Shown here: positions 16,359 to 25,162 of the stretch, one piece after another | How positions within the stretch are numbered: the stretch's first letter is position 1 | How the letters are laid out: each line of letters starts with the position of its first letter | Assembly: GCA_947630975.1 (NCBI GenBank) | Contig: CANRJP010000007.1 | Location: 1-51,551, forward strand | Length of the DNA stretch: 51,551 bases | From: an uncultured Clostridia bacterium | GTDB lineage: Bacteria; Bacillota; Clostridia; UMGS1883 | Direction of reading: 5' to 3' | Position numbers and translations under genes: made by a program | Notes under the pieces: generated by a model | The model's input: only the letters and a program-made list of their open reading frames with translations | Told to the model about the DNA's origin: nothing | Database searches by the model: none

Positions 16359-17621
16359 TCATCCTCTCAAAAATTTTGGCAAACGGTTTTTTATCGTGTC
16401 TCCGGAGGACTTTCCCCAGCCGATGGGGAAGCCTCGCCATGTCAGGGCCGTCCAGCCCTTTTCGGACTCTATGTCAAGGGCCGCGCCGGTGCAGTATTCC
16501 TCCGCCTTTTCGCCGCTCAGGTTGGCCGTGCGGCGGAAATCCTCCTTTTTCAGTGCCATGCACAGGTGGTGGGCCGGCTCGAAGCGTCCCTTCTTGCTGT
16601 CGCCCAGGTACAGTCCCGGCCTGGGTGATTTTATGCCCTTCAGCGTCCCGAAGCCCTCCGGCAGCATATACAGCCGCTCGCCGAAGGCGGCGAAATCGCC
16701 GTGAAGCTCAAGGTTCAGGCTTTCGCTCTCAAACTGCCGGTACAGCTTAATATCGGCCTTTTCGGTGTGGGGCTTGCGGTCAAGGCGCTCATTGCCGCAC
16801 TTCACGAGCTTTGCGGCGAAGTGTCCCTCGCCCTTGCAGGTGTGGGGCATCAGCCTTTCGTGGGCAGTCAGCGTAAGCTCCGGATGGGCGGCCATCAGCT
16901 TTTCACAGACGCCCTCGTTCTCATCCCGTGCGAAGGTGCAGGTGGAGTAGACCAGCTCTCCGCCGCCCCGCAGCATTTTCACCGCCGACTCCAGTATGTT
17001 AAGCTGCCGCGCCGCGCAGGAGCGGCTGTGCTCCGGACTCCACTCGGCGACGGCCTCGGGGTCGCGGCGGAACATTCCCTCGCCGCTGCATGGGGCGTCC
17101 ACAAGAATTTTGTCGAAAAACAGCGGGAATTCCCCTTCCATCTGCTCGGGAGACATATTTGTGACGACCGCGTTGGCCGCGCCCATACGTTCCAAATTTT
17201 CCGTAAGCACCGCCGCCCGTGAGGGCACGATCTCGTTCGACACCAGCAGACCCCGGCCCTGAAGCTTGGCCGCAAGCTGAGTGCTTTTGCCGCCGGGAGC
17301 GGCGCACAGATCCAACACCCGTTCGCCGAGCTTCGGGTCGAGGAGCTCGGCGGCAATCATCGCCGATGGCTCCTGCGAATATATGAGCCCCGCCCGGCTG
17401 CATAAATGGCGTCCCGCCCGTACATCATAGTAAAAGCCGTCGGCGCACCATGGCACCGGCCCCAGACTGTAAGGAAAGAGCCCGAGCAGCTCCTCCGTCC
17501 CGATTTTCAGGGTGTTTACGCGAAAGCCCCTGACCGGCGGCTTTTCATATTCCGCCAGAAAAGCCGGAAAGTCCCCGCCGAGGTCGGTTTTCATACGGCT
17601 TAAAAATTCCTCCGGGAGCAT
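16359..17621 (-). CDS. rsmF: RsmF-type rRNA (cytosine-C5) methyltransferase
   Basis: S-adenosylmethionine-dependent RNA m5C methyltransferase of the NOL1/NOP2/Sun family; the RsmF branch modifies 16S rRNA. Seen: GFRVNTLKI near the start, the SAM loop VLDLCAAPGGKSTQLA, the catalytic cysteine pair in DAPCSGEGMFRRD and STCTFARDENE, and a C-terminal domain of about 150 residues of the RsmF type ending in RGFPIGWGK. Length 420 is normal. GAGGTG lies 4 nt before the ATG. It is transcribed from the promoter at 17654-17682. Confidence 0.88.
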   Translation of the reverse strand: MLPEEFLSRMKTDLGGDFPAFLAEYEKPPVRGFRVNTLKIGTEELLGLFPYSLGPVPWCADGFYYDVRAGRHLCSRAGLIYSQEPSAMIAAELLDPKLGERVLDLCAAPGGKSTQLAAKLQGRGLLVSNEIVPSRAAVLTENLERMGAANAVVTNMSPEQMEGEFPLFFDKILVDAPCSGEGMFRRDPEAVAEWSPEHSRSCAARQLNILESAVKMLRGGGELVYSTCTFARDENEGVCEKLMAAHPELTLTAHERLMPHTCKGEGHFAAKLVKCGNERLDRKPHTEKADIKLYRQFESESLNLELHGDFAAFGERLYMLPEGFGTLKGIKSPRPGLYLGDSKKGRFEPAHHLCMALKKEDFRRTANLSGEKAEEYCTGAALDIESEKGWTALTWRGFPIGWGKSSGDTIKNRLPKFLRG

Positions 17622-17653
17622 AATTCACCTCGTTTGTAATTTGCTATACTTAT

Positions 17654-17682
17654 ATGATAAACAAAATCATCGATTTTGTCAA
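17654..17682 (-). promoter_or_regulatory. rsmF-ppa promoter with internal palindrome
   Basis: On the minus strand TTGACA (17682-17677), 17 nt, then TATCAT (17659-17654), about 33 nt before the rsmF ATG. The spacer contains the inverted repeat ACAAAATC-ATC-GATTTTGT (17661-17679), which may be an operator because it fills the space between the -35 and -10 boxes. Confidence 0.7.
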
Positions 17683-17720
17683 TAAATCTTTAATAAATTA
17701 ATAAATAAAAAATAATTTGG

Positions 17721-17749
17721 TTGACATCGGGCCGGTATTCTGTTAAAAT
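17721..17749 (+). promoter_or_regulatory. ftsH promoter
   Basis: TTGACA (17721-17726), 17-nt spacer, TAAAAT (17744-17749), 58 nt before the ftsH start. It is a near-consensus housekeeping promoter, divergent from the rsmF promoter about 40 nt away. Confidence 0.8.
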
Positions 17750-17807
17750 AAGAGATAGCGAGTTTGAACTTTGACGCAATATTATTATTTAGATAGAAGG
17801 CGAAAAA

Positions 17808-19619
17808 ATGAACAATAAGCCAAAAAAGCCGAAAAAACCGATAGTTTTTTATTACCTCATCGCATTGGCGGTGCTTATGGTGCTGAACGCTCTTGTGTTC
17901 CCTCAGTATCTGAGCAGCAGCCTTGAGGAGGTGGACTACGGCACCTTCCTGAAAATGGTGGACGAGGGGAAGGTTATTTCCGCCGTGGTGGAGACCGATC
18001 AGGTGAGGTTTGAGGCGGTGGACGACGACGGCCGCAAGCATATATATCAGTCCAATATCGTAGCAAATACCGAGCTTTCGGACAGGCTGTACAATGCCGG
18101 AGTGAAGTACGGTCAGGATCTGCCCAAGGAAATAAACCCCATCTTTTCGTTTATACTGTCGTGGATATTGCCAATTGTGATGCTGGTGTTCATCGGCCAG
18201 CTCCTGAGTCGGCGCATGGGCGGCATGAACGCCATGAGCTTCGGCAAGTCAGGGGCAAAGATATACGCCGAAAATGAAACGGGCAAGACCTTTGCCGACG
18301 TGGCTGGCGAGGATGAGGCCAAGGATGCCCTGCGGGAAATAGTGGATTTCCTCCACGACCCGAAAAAGTACGCCGACATCGGTGCCGCCCTGCCCAAGGG
18401 CGCCCTCCTTGTGGGCCCTCCTGGCACGGGTAAGACCTTGCTGGCCAAGGCCGTGGCCGGAGAGGCCAAGGTGCCCTTTTTCTCCATTTCCGGTTCGGAA
18501 TTTGTGGAAATGTTCGTGGGCATGGGAGCGGCCAAGGTTCGCGACCTGTTCAAGCAGGCTAACGAAAAGGCCCCATGTATAGTTTTTATCGACGAGATAG
18601 ACACCATAGGCAAAAAGCGCGGCGGCATTATCGAGGGCGGCAACGACGAGCGGGAGCAGACGCTGAACCAGCTCCTGACCGAGATGGACGGCTTCGACGC
18701 CAACAAGGGCGTTGTAATTCTTGCCGCCACCAACCGGCCCGAGTCTTTGGACAAGGCTCTGCTCCGGCCTGGCCGCTTTGACCGGCGCATACCCGTGGAG
18801 CTGCCCGACCTCGCGGGCCGCGAGGCCATTCTCCGCGTCCACGCCAAGGACGTTAAAATGGGCGAAAATATCGACTTTAACGCCGTCGCCCGAGCCACCT
18901 CCGGCGCCAGCGGCGCCGAACTGGCAAACATCGTGAACGAGGCCGCCCTGCGGGCCGTACGTATGGGCCGCGGCGAGGTAAGTCAGGAGGATCTCGAGGA
19001 GAGTGTAGAGGTTGTTATCGCCGGTTACCAGCGGAAAAACGCCTCCATTTCCCGTCATGAAAAGGAAATTGTAGCATATCACGAGGTGGGTCACGCCCTT
19101 GTGGCCGCCCGCCAGTCCAATTCCGCGCCTGTGCATAAGATAACCATAATTCCCCGCACCTCCGGCGCTTTGGGATACACCATGCAGGTGGAGGAGGACG
19201 AGCGCTTCCTCATGAGCAAGGACGAGGCCTTTAACAAAATCGCCACCTTCACCGGTGGACGGGCCGCCGAGGAGCTTATCTTTGGCTCCGTCACCACCGG
19301 CGCGGCCAACGACATCGAACAGGCCACCCGTATCGCCCGAGCCATGGTGACCCGTTACGGCATGAGCGAGGAATTTGACATGACCGCCCTGGAGACCGTA
19401 ACCAATCAGTATCTGGGGGGCGACACCTCGCTGATGTGCAGCGCCGAGACCGCCGCCAAGGTGGACGCCGAGGTAGTGGCGCTTATCAGAAAGGCTCACG
19501 AAAAGGCCGTCGGCATACTCAAGAACGACATGGCAAAGCTCCACGAGCTGGCCGGATATCTGCTGGAAAAGGAAACGATAACCGGCGAGGAGTTCATGAG
19601 GATATTGAAGAGCGAATGA
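17808..19619 (+). CDS. ftsH: ATP-dependent zinc metalloprotease FtsH
   Basis: Membrane-anchored AAA+ protease that extracts and degrades misfolded membrane proteins and short-lived regulators. Seen: two membrane segments (about residues 12-31 and 111-131) around a small extracytoplasmic domain, Walker A GPPGTGKT at 203-210, Walker [10 protein letters not shown] at 257-265, the second region of homology [16 protein letters not shown], and the zinc site H425-E-V-G-H429 with [14 protein letters not shown] further on. Length 603 is normal. AGAAGG precedes the ATG. Two smaller genes follow in the same direction. Confidence 0.97.
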   Translation: MNNKPKKPKKPIVFYYLIALAVLMVLNALVFPQYLSSSLEEVDYGTFLKMVDEGKVISAVVETDQVRFEAVDDDGRKHIYQSNIVANTELSDRLYNAGVKYGQDLPKEINPIFSFILSWILPIVMLVFIGQLLSRRMGGMNAMSFGKSGAKIYAENETGKTFADVAGEDEAKDALREIVDFLHDPKKYADIGAALPKGALLVGPPGTGKTLLAKAVAGEAKVPFFSISGSEFVEMFVGMGAAKVRDLFKQANEKAPCIVFIDEIDTIGKKRGGIIEGGNDEREQTLNQLLTEMDGFDANKGVVILAATNRPESLDKALLRPGRFDRRIPVELPDLAGREAILRVHAKDVKMGENIDFNAVARATSGASGAELANIVNEAALRAVRMGRGEVSQEDLEESVEVVIAGYQRKNASISRHEKEIVAYHEVGHALVAARQSNSAPVHKITIIPRTSGALGYTMQVEEDERFLMSKDEAFNKIATFTGGRAAEELIFGSVTTGAANDIEQATRIARAMVTRYGMSEEFDMTALETVTNQYLGGDTSLMCSAETAAKVDAEVVALIRKAHEKAVGILKNDMAKLHELAGYLLEKETITGEEFMRILKSE

Positions 19620-19635
19620 GGAGTTTGGAATAGAG

Positions 19636-20091
19636 ATGCTTTCCGCAAATTTTGACGAGCTGCTGCCCATAATACAGGAAGAGATCAACTCCGGCGGAGA
19701 GGTGCGCTTCAAGCCTCGGGGCCGCAGTATGCTGCCGTTCCTCATGGAAGGGCGTGACGAGGTTGTGCTTGTGAAGCCGCCGGAGAGGCTGAAAAAGTAT
19801 GACATTCCCTTTTACCGCCGGAGGGACGGGGGTTTTGTCCTCCATCGGGTGGTGGGCTTCTGTCCGGACGGCCGCTACATAATGTGCGGCGACAACCAGT
19901 ACCTTCGGGAAAAGGGTATCGGGCACGACCAGATAATCGGCCTTGTCAAGGCCGTCTACCGAAAAGGTAAATATATTCCCTCCGAGGCCCCGTTCTACCG
20001 CGTATGGGGCGCCCTTTGGCCCAAGGTCATGTGGTGCAGGGGTTTTTTGCCGCGGGCTTACAGAAAGATAAAAAGAACCTTGTTTAAATAA
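19636..20091 (+). CDS. S24/S26 family peptidase-like protein without membrane anchor
   Basis: Resembles signal peptidase-type serine proteases. Seen: the nucleophile block FKPRGRSMLPFLMEGRD near residue 28, then DIPFYRRRDGGFVLHRVVGF and IMCGDNQYL, the box order of S26 peptidases. The LHR in the second box suggests a Ser-His dyad as in SipW/ER-type enzymes instead of Ser-Lys. There is no N-terminal membrane segment; a basic tail (RAYRKIKRTLFK) follows one mildly hydrophobic stretch. Such soluble proteins occur in clostridia and their substrates are unknown. It lies 16 nt after ftsH. Confidence 0.68.
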   Translation: MLSANFDELLPIIQEEINSGGEVRFKPRGRSMLPFLMEGRDEVVLVKPPERLKKYDIPFYRRRDGGFVLHRVVGFCPDGRYIMCGDNQYLREKGIGHDQIIGLVKAVYRKGKYIPSEAPFYRVWGALWPKVMWCRGFLPRAYRKIKRTLFK

Positions 20092-20114
20092 CATAAACGC
20101 AAAGGAGACATGAT

Positions 20115-21365
20115 ATGTCGATAAAGATAGACGGCAGAATAGAGAAGATCGCCGCACAGGCCGAGGCGGAGCTGGCCGAAAAATTCAAGGAAATTGACGA
20201 AACGGCCTTTTTTAACCAGAAGAAGGTTCTGGAGGCCTTTATAGACAACCGGGTCAGCGCCGCCAGCTTCAACCCCACCACGGGCTACGGCTACGACGAC
20301 GGGGGACGGGAGGCGCTGGATAAGATATACGCTCAGGTTTTCGGGGCCGAGGCCGCCCTTGTGCGGCACAATATTGTCAACGGCACCCACTGCCTTGCCA
20401 TAGCTCTCTTTGCCGTGCTGCGCCCCGGCGATACGCTGCTGGCCGTCACCGGCAAGCCCTACGATACCCTTGAGGAGGTCATAGGCATCGGCGGCGAGGG
20501 GATAGGCAGCCTCCGTGAGTTCGGCGTGAAATATGAGCAGGTGGATTTGGCGGACGGCAAGCCGGACATCGGCGCCATAAAAAAAGCCCTCCACGGCGGG
20601 GTGAAGGCCATTTTGATCCAGCGCTCCAAGGGCTATGATTGGCGGGAGTCCGTGGGCGTGACAGAGATAGGGGAGATAATTTCCGCCGTCCGTCAGGCTA
20701 AGCCGGACACCGTCTGCATAGTAGACAACTGCTACGGCGAGTTCGTGGAGAAGCACGAGCCGACGGAAGCGGACGCCGATCTTGTCGTCGGCAGCCTTAT
20801 CAAGAACCCCGGCGGCGGTCTTGCCCAGACCGGCGGCTATATCGCCGGCAAGGCGAAGTATGTGGAAATGGCCGCCTACCGCCAGACCTGTCCCGGAATC
20901 GGGGCCGAGTGCGGGGCCACTCTGGGTCAGAACCGCTTTATGTATCAGGGACTGTTCATGGCCCCTCACGCCGTGGCCCAGGCGGTGAAGGCCGCCGCCC
21001 TTTGCGGGGGGATAATGGAGCGTTTGGGCTATGAGGTCAATCCAAAGCCCCTTGACGGCCGCAGCGACATAATTCAGGCGGTTAAGTTCGGGGACGAGGA
21101 AAAGCTCGTCAAATTTATTCAGGCCATTCAGTCCGCCTCTCCCGTGGACAGCTTTGCCCTTCCCTTGCCCTGGGATATGCCCGGCTATCAGCATCAGGTC
21201 ATCATGGCCGCCGGAACCTTTGTTTCCGGCGCCAGCATCGAGCTCAGCGCCGACGCGCCCATCAAGCCGCCGTATGTGTGCTTCATGCAGGGAGGGCTTA
21301 CCTATGAGAGCGCAAAGCTCGCAATTATGCACGCCGCAAGCGCGCTTATAATGAATGATGGATGA
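20115..21365 (+). CDS. Methionine gamma-lyase family PLP enzyme (YnbB / aluminium-resistance family)
   Basis: Fold-type I PLP protein of PF06838. Seen: SFNPTTGYGYDDGGREALD near residue 53, VRHNIVNGTHCLAIALF, the PLP-lysine block GSLIKNPGGGLAQTGGYIAG near residue 225-245, and CPGIGAECGATLGQNRFMYQG. Length 416 is usual. B. subtilis YnbB belongs here; the true reaction in the cell is not firmly known, and the name methionine gamma-lyase comes from homology. GGAG stands 7 nt before the ATG. Confidence 0.85.
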   Translation: MSIKIDGRIEKIAAQAEAELAEKFKEIDETAFFNQKKVLEAFIDNRVSAASFNPTTGYGYDDGGREALDKIYAQVFGAEAALVRHNIVNGTHCLAIALFAVLRPGDTLLAVTGKPYDTLEEVIGIGGEGIGSLREFGVKYEQVDLADGKPDIGAIKKALHGGVKAILIQRSKGYDWRESVGVTEIGEIISAVRQAKPDTVCIVDNCYGEFVEKHEPTEADADLVVGSLIKNPGGGLAQTGGYIAGKAKYVEMAAYRQTCPGIGAECGATLGQNRFMYQGLFMAPHAVAQAVKAAALCGGIMERLGYEVNPKPLDGRSDIIQAVKFGDEEKLVKFIQAIQSASPVDSFALPLPWDMPGYQHQVIMAAGTFVSGASIELSADAPIKPPYVCFMQGGLTYESAKLAIMHAASALIMNDG

Positions 21366-21382
21366 AACTTTCATTACAAAAT

Positions 21383-21409
21383 ACCGGCGGACAAACCGTC
21401 GGTGTTTTT
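21383..21409 (+). terminator. Terminator after the YnbB-family gene
   Basis: ACCGGCGG (21383-21390), loop ACAAA, CCGTCGGT (21396-21403), then GTTTTTA. It lies directly before the long hairpin repeat at 21410. Confidence 0.75.
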
Positions 21410-21570
21410 ATACTAATCCTTAATTAAAATCAGACACCGAGCGATGAGAATTTTTCGTGTCAGGCAAGGAAGAGGCCGCAGGCAATACTGTATGTATTGT
21501 CAAGGCCGATGACGAAGCATGATGCGAAAAAGGCCGTCGCAAATGTCTGATTTTAGTTGGGGATTAGTAT
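21410..21570. repeat. ATACTAAT-ended long-hairpin repeat, copy A
   Basis: 161-nt imperfect palindrome. The first about 28 nt (ATACTAATCC...TAAAATCAGACA) are repeated inverted at the end (TGTCTGATTTTA...GGATTAGTAT), pairing continues with mismatches to the middle, and the tip is CAATAC-TGTAT-GTATTG. It sits between two convergent genes, 7 nt from the topA stop. It resembles the repeats at 27559, 28155 and 49646. Confidence 0.82.
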
Positions 21571-21577
21571 TATAGTG

Positions 21578-23692
21578 TCAGACTTTTTTTGCGTCTTTTT
21601 TAGTGTCTTTTTTGTTGCTGGGGCAGTCCTTGTTTGAGCAGGTGGTCACGCTGCCCTTTTTAACATATTTGCGGGTCATAATGCTGCCGCAGATGGGGCA
21701 GGGCGTCTTGGTGGGTTCGTCCCAGAGGTAAAAGTCACACTTGGGAGCGTTTTCGCAGGCGAAGTATTTCTTGCCCTTTTGGCTCTTTTTCTGAACTATC
21801 CGACCGCCGCACTTGGGGCATTTTACGCCGGTGTCCTTGAGTATGGGCTTGGCGTTGCGGCACTCGGGAAAGCCCGGACAGGCAAGGAATTTTCCGTAGC
21901 GGCCCATTTTTATCACCATTCGCCGGCCGCACTTTTCGCAGATCTCATCGCTTTCCTCGTCCTTCACCTTCACCTTTTCGATGGTGGCCTTGGCGTTTTC
22001 GAGGGTCTTTTCAAAGGGGCCGTAGAAGTCGGAAACCACCTTTACCCAATCGACATCGCCCTCCTCGATCTCATCGAGCTGCTTTTCCATGTTGGCGGTG
22101 AAGTCCACGTCCACGAGATCCTTGAAGTTCTCGGCCATAAGGTCGGTGACGATGAAGCCAAGCTCCGTGGGCTTGAGGAGCTTTTTCTCACGGGTCACGT
22201 AGTCACGGCTCACAATGGTGCTGATCGTTTGGGCATACGTGCTTGGGCGGCCGATGCCGTTGTCCTTCATGGCTTTGGCCAGACTGCCCTCGGTATACCG
22301 GGCCGGAGGCTCGGTAAAGTGCTGATCCGGAGTGACGGAAGCGGCCTTGAGCCTGCTGCCGGTCTCAAGGGAAATGAGCCGGCGGCTCTTTTTGCCCTCG
22401 TTTTCTTCCTCTTCGCTTTCGTCGCTGTATACCGCGGTATAGCCGGGGAAGCTGACCGAGGCGGCGCTTGCCTTGAAGTTGACTCCGTTGGCGGTGATGT
22501 CGGCGCTCATTGTGTCGTACTCGGCGCCGGCCATCTGGCTGGCTATGAACCGCTCCCAAATCAGCTTGTAAAGCCGGTACTGGTCGTTTGTGAGCTTGCC
22601 CTTCAGCGAGTCGGGCTCGATGTCCACCACGCTGGGACGGATGGCCTCGTGGGCGTCCTGAGCGTTTTTCCCGCTGCGGTAGAAGTTGGGCTTGGCGGGC
22701 ACGTACTCTCTGCCGAATTTTTTGCCGATCAGCTCACGGGCCTCCGCCTGGGCTTCAGGAGCAATTCTGAGCGAGTCGGTACGCATATATGTTATCAGGC
22801 CCAGCGTGCCCCTGCCGGGCACGTCGACGCCCTCGTACAGAGCTTGGGCCGTGGACATCGTCCTTTTGGACTGGAAGCCCAGCTTCCTGCTGGCGTCCTG
22901 TATAAGGGCGCTTGTGTCGAAGGGCGGAGCCGGATGGCGGGTCTTTTTGCCGTAGGCCGCGTTGTCAACAATAAAATCGGCATCCTTGATTTTCGCCAGT
23001 ATTTCGTCGGTTTCGGCCTGGCTGCCCAGCTCTTTTTTCTTTCCGTTCACCCCGTAATAACGGGCCTCGAAGGGATTTTTGCCCTTTTCGTCGGTGAGCC
23101 TGACGGTTATCGTCCAATATTCTTTGGGCTTGAAGGCCATTATTTCCCGTTCGCGGTCAACCACCATTTTTGTGGTGACGGACTGAACGCGGCCCGCGCT
23201 CAGTCCCTTGCGAACCTTTTCCCACAGAAGGGGACTGATTTTATAGCCTACGATGCGATCCAGCACCCGGCGGGCCTGTTGGGCGTCCACCAGATTTTGG
23301 TCGATGGTACGGGCCTCTTTAAGAGATGAGGTCACGGCGTTTTTTGTTATGGCGTTGAATGTCAGGCGGCAGGGCTCTTTTGAGGCGTCTATGCCCAGCA
23401 GATTGGCGATGTGCCAGCTTATGGCCTCGCCTTCCCGGTCGGGGTCGGTGGCCAGATAGACCTTGTCGGCGGACTTGGCGGCCTTTTTCAGCTTGCTGAT
23501 GAGCTCGCCCTTGCCCCTGATGGTAATATAGTTTGGGGCGAAGCCGTGCTCTATGTCAACCCCAAGTTTGCTCTTGGGCAGATCGCGCAGATGCCCAACA
23601 GAGGCCATGACCGTGTAGTTCTTGCCCAGATACTTATTTATGGTTTTCGCCTTTGACGGCGATTCCACTATCACAAGATATTTTGAAGCCAT
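21578..23692 (-). CDS. topA: DNA topoisomerase I (type IA)
   Basis: Relaxes negative supercoils through a covalent 5'-phosphotyrosine link. Seen: Toprim domain (LVIVESPSKAKTINKYLG at the N-terminus, TDPDREGEAISWH), the catalytic Y302 in GLITYMRTDS, and three C-terminal four-cysteine zinc domains (CEKCGRRM...CPGFPEC, CPKCGGRI...CENAPKC, CPICGSIM...CSNKDC), then a lysine-rich tail. Length 704 is normal. No upstream in-frame ATG, GTG or TTG is closer to the ribosome site than ATG 23692. The Shine-Dalgarno is unusually far away, with a hairpin between (see 23693-23729). Confidence 0.96.
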   Translation of the reverse strand: MASKYLVIVESPSKAKTINKYLGKNYTVMASVGHLRDLPKSKLGVDIEHGFAPNYITIRGKGELISKLKKAAKSADKVYLATDPDREGEAISWHIANLLGIDASKEPCRLTFNAITKNAVTSSLKEARTIDQNLVDAQQARRVLDRIVGYKISPLLWEKVRKGLSAGRVQSVTTKMVVDREREIMAFKPKEYWTITVRLTDEKGKNPFEARYYGVNGKKKELGSQAETDEILAKIKDADFIVDNAAYGKKTRHPAPPFDTSALIQDASRKLGFQSKRTMSTAQALYEGVDVPGRGTLGLITYMRTDSLRIAPEAQAEARELIGKKFGREYVPAKPNFYRSGKNAQDAHEAIRPSVVDIEPDSLKGKLTNDQYRLYKLIWERFIASQMAGAEYDTMSADITANGVNFKASAASVSFPGYTAVYSDESEEEENEGKKSRRLISLETGSRLKAASVTPDQHFTEPPARYTEGSLAKAMKDNGIGRPSTYAQTISTIVSRDYVTREKKLLKPTELGFIVTDLMAENFKDLVDVDFTANMEKQLDEIEEGDVDWVKVVSDFYGPFEKTLENAKATIEKVKVKDEESDEICEKCGRRMVIKMGRYGKFLACPGFPECRNAKPILKDTGVKCPKCGGRIVQKKSQKGKKYFACENAPKCDFYLWDEPTKTPCPICGSIMTRKYVKKGSVTTCSNKDCPSNKKDTKKDAKKV

Positions 23693-23729
23693 TTGTATGA
23701 CATACCGGAGTATGTCGTCTCCCTCCTTT
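23693..23729 (-). promoter_or_regulatory. topA translation-initiation region with hairpin between SD and ATG
   Basis: Reading the minus strand: AAAGGAGGG (23729-23721), 4 nt, then GACATAC-TCCG-GTATGTC (23716-23699, perfect 7-bp stem, 4-nt loop), 6 nt, then ATG 23692. The ribosome site is about 29 nt from the start codon in the linear sequence, but folding the hairpin would bring it to about 11 nt. Inference: ribosome loading depends on this fold. A second hairpin ACACTTT-TC-AAAGTGT (23765-23780) lies further up the leader. Confidence 0.55.
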
Positions 23730-23790
23730 GCGGTTTGGTTTCAAAGTTGATATTATCAAAGCGGACACTTTTCAAAGTGTTCACCAAAGT

Positions 23791-23819
23791 ATTTTACGCT
23801 AAAATTTTGGATTTGTAAA
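23791..23819 (-). promoter_or_regulatory. topA promoter
   Basis: On the minus strand TTTACA (23819-23814), 17 nt, TAAAAT (23796-23791), about 100 nt before the topA ATG. It gives a leader long enough for the two hairpins described. Confidence 0.68.
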
Positions 23820-23871
23820 TAGGAAAAACAAATTTTTTTAAAAAATTTAATTTTTTGCGCCTTTAAACATC

Positions 23872-23903
23872 AAAAAACGGACAAGCTTACGCCTGACCGT
23901 TTT
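23872..23903 (-). terminator. Terminator overlapping the 3' end of the TrmH-family gene
   Basis: On the minus strand AAAACGGTCA...TGTCCGTTTTTT forms a stem with one mismatch followed by a T-run. The upstream arm lies inside the last codons of the methyltransferase gene. Confidence 0.65.
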
Positions 23904-24672
23904 GCCTGACCTTTTCATACATTAAAACTGCGGACGCCACGCCCACATTTAAGCTTTCCGCGTCGGATGACATGGGTATTTTTACGATAATATCCGACAT
24001 ATCGAGCACGGTGCCGGTGACGCCGTTGCCCTCGTTGCCGGCGATGAAAGCGATTTTTCCGGAAAGATCGGCGCCGTACAACTCGACGGCCCCTTCGGAC
24101 AGCGCCCCCGCGGCGATTTTGTAGCCGCGTTCCTTCAGTCTCGCGATTGCGTCGCCTGTGTCTACGCTCCGAATAACCGGAATTGCGGCTATGCTTGCCA
24201 CGGTGGAACGGACGGTCTTGGGGTTGAACAGGTCGCAGCAGCCCTTTGTGAGTATGACTCCCGACGCTCCGGCGCAGTGCGCCGTGCGTACTATTGTGCC
24301 GAGATTGCCGGGATCCTGAACGTTTTCACAGACAATGACGAAGGAATTTTCCCGATCCTTCAAATCACAAAAGTCCGCCGCCGGCATGGGGAAGAGGGCG
24401 ATTATCCCCTGGGGCGTTTGTGTGCCGGCCAGCTCCGAAAACAGCTTTTTTGCGAAGCATACGGCGTCGTAGCCGTCCAGTTCCGCCGGAAGCTCCGTCC
24501 CTTCCGCCAGTATTACGGTTTCCGGCCGCAGACCGTTCTTCACCGCGTCGCGGACTCCTCTCAGTCCTTCCACAACAAAAAGACCCTCCAGTTCGCGCCG
24601 TTTTTTGTCGCCGAGGGCCTTTATCCGTTTGTATAGCCTGTTTTCGCGGGAAGTTATGGTGTACATGGGCAT
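23887..24672 (-). CDS. TrmH (SpoU) family RNA 2'-O-methyltransferase
   Basis: SPOUT-fold enzyme methylating ribose 2'-OH of rRNA or tRNA with SAM in a deep trefoil knot. Seen: substrate-binding domain RENRLYKRIKALGDKKRRELEGLFVVEG, then NSFVIVCENVQDPGNLGTIVRTAHCAGASGVILT (motif 1), AFIAGNEGNGV (motif 2) and VKIPMSSDAESLNVGVASAVLMYE (motif 3). Length 261 matches the clostridial RlmB/TsnR-like group; the exact nucleotide is not certain. AAGGAAG six nt before ATG 24672 fixes the start, although the frame is open to 24720. This ribosome site overlaps the toxin gene's last codon. Confidence 0.88.
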   Translation of the reverse strand: MPMYTITSRENRLYKRIKALGDKKRRELEGLFVVEGLRGVRDAVKNGLRPETVILAEGTELPAELDGYDAVCFAKKLFSELAGTQTPQGIIALFPMPAADFCDLKDRENSFVIVCENVQDPGNLGTIVRTAHCAGASGVILTKGCCDLFNPKTVRSTVASIAAIPVIRSVDTGDAIARLKERGYKIAAGALSEGAVELYGADLSGKIAFIAGNEGNGVTGTVLDMSDIIVKIPMSSDAESLNVGVASAVLMYEKVRQNGQA

Positions 24673-24682
24673 CAGCGCTTCC

Positions 24683-24934
24683 TTATAAATGATTATAAAC
24701 TTGACCTCGATTGTCAACATTTACTACGTCAACAATCAGTTTATCATCATATTTGTCGAAAATAATTCTATAATTGTTTACCCGTAAACGGTACTTGACA
24801 GAGAACCCTTTTAATTTTACTATATCGCCGATGTACGGCAATTTTTTTATCGCATCATAGATTTTTTGCTGTTGAGGCCTTGGTTGTTTACGAATAAATT
24901 TTTCGGCAGTTTTTTCAATTATTATTTTATACAT
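24683..24934 (-). CDS. RelE/ParE superfamily toxin
   Basis: Small basic toxin, probably a ribosome-dependent mRNA endonuclease of the RelE type. Seen: MYKIIIEKTAEKFIRKQPRP, then KLPYIGDIVKLKGFSVKYRLRVNNYRIIF and VDVVNVDNRGQVYNHL, the order and spacing of RelE toxins (83 residues). The RelE versus ParE activity cannot be told apart for sure. ATG 24934 overlaps the antitoxin end by 8 nt. The TrmH-family gene starts 11 nt after its stop. Confidence 0.82.
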   Translation of the reverse strand: MYKIIIEKTAEKFIRKQPRPQQQKIYDAIKKLPYIGDIVKLKGFSVKYRLRVNNYRIIFDKYDDKLIVDVVNVDNRGQVYNHL

Positions 24935-25145
24935 CCAGTCCCAAATCCTTTGCCAAATCATCGAGAGCTATGAAAGTCCCGTCGTTGTTATCATCGGCTT
25001 CTTTTATCATTTTAAGGTCAAAGTCGTCCGGTTCGACTTCTTCGGCGATAAGGCCTCTTATGCCCTCGAGCATATTGATAACATAGGTAAGTTTGTATTC
25101 GGGAATTTGGTTTATAATATTCATGGCAATTTCTTTGTTAGACAT
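24927..25145 (-). CDS. Antitoxin of the RelE-type module
   Basis: 72-residue acidic protein, MSNKEIAMNIINQIPEYKLTYVINMLEGIRGLIAEEV..., immediately upstream of and overlapping the RelE-like toxin. The N-terminal half is helical and could mediate dimerisation; the C-terminal tail (about residues 45-72) is acidic and ends in DDLAKDLGLDV, which would wrap the toxin. Assignment rests mainly on position. AGGTG precedes the ATG. Confidence 0.78.
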   Translation of the reverse strand: MSNKEIAMNIINQIPEYKLTYVINMLEGIRGLIAEEVEPDDFDLKMIKEADDNNDGTFIALDDLAKDLGLDV

Positions 25146-25162
25146 ATTATCACCTCATTCTT

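Noticed and set aside
18249-19805. Long open frame (518 codons) on the minus strand over ftsH
   Set aside because: It is a shadow of the GC-rich ftsH gene; no ribosome site, low-complexity Gly/His composition and no recognisable domain.
20058-21374. 438-codon minus-strand frame over the YnbB-family gene
   Set aside because: Antisense shadow of a well-supported gene with clear PLP motifs.
21779-23329. 516-codon plus-strand frame over topA
   Set aside because: Antisense shadow; topA has all motifs of the family over its full length.
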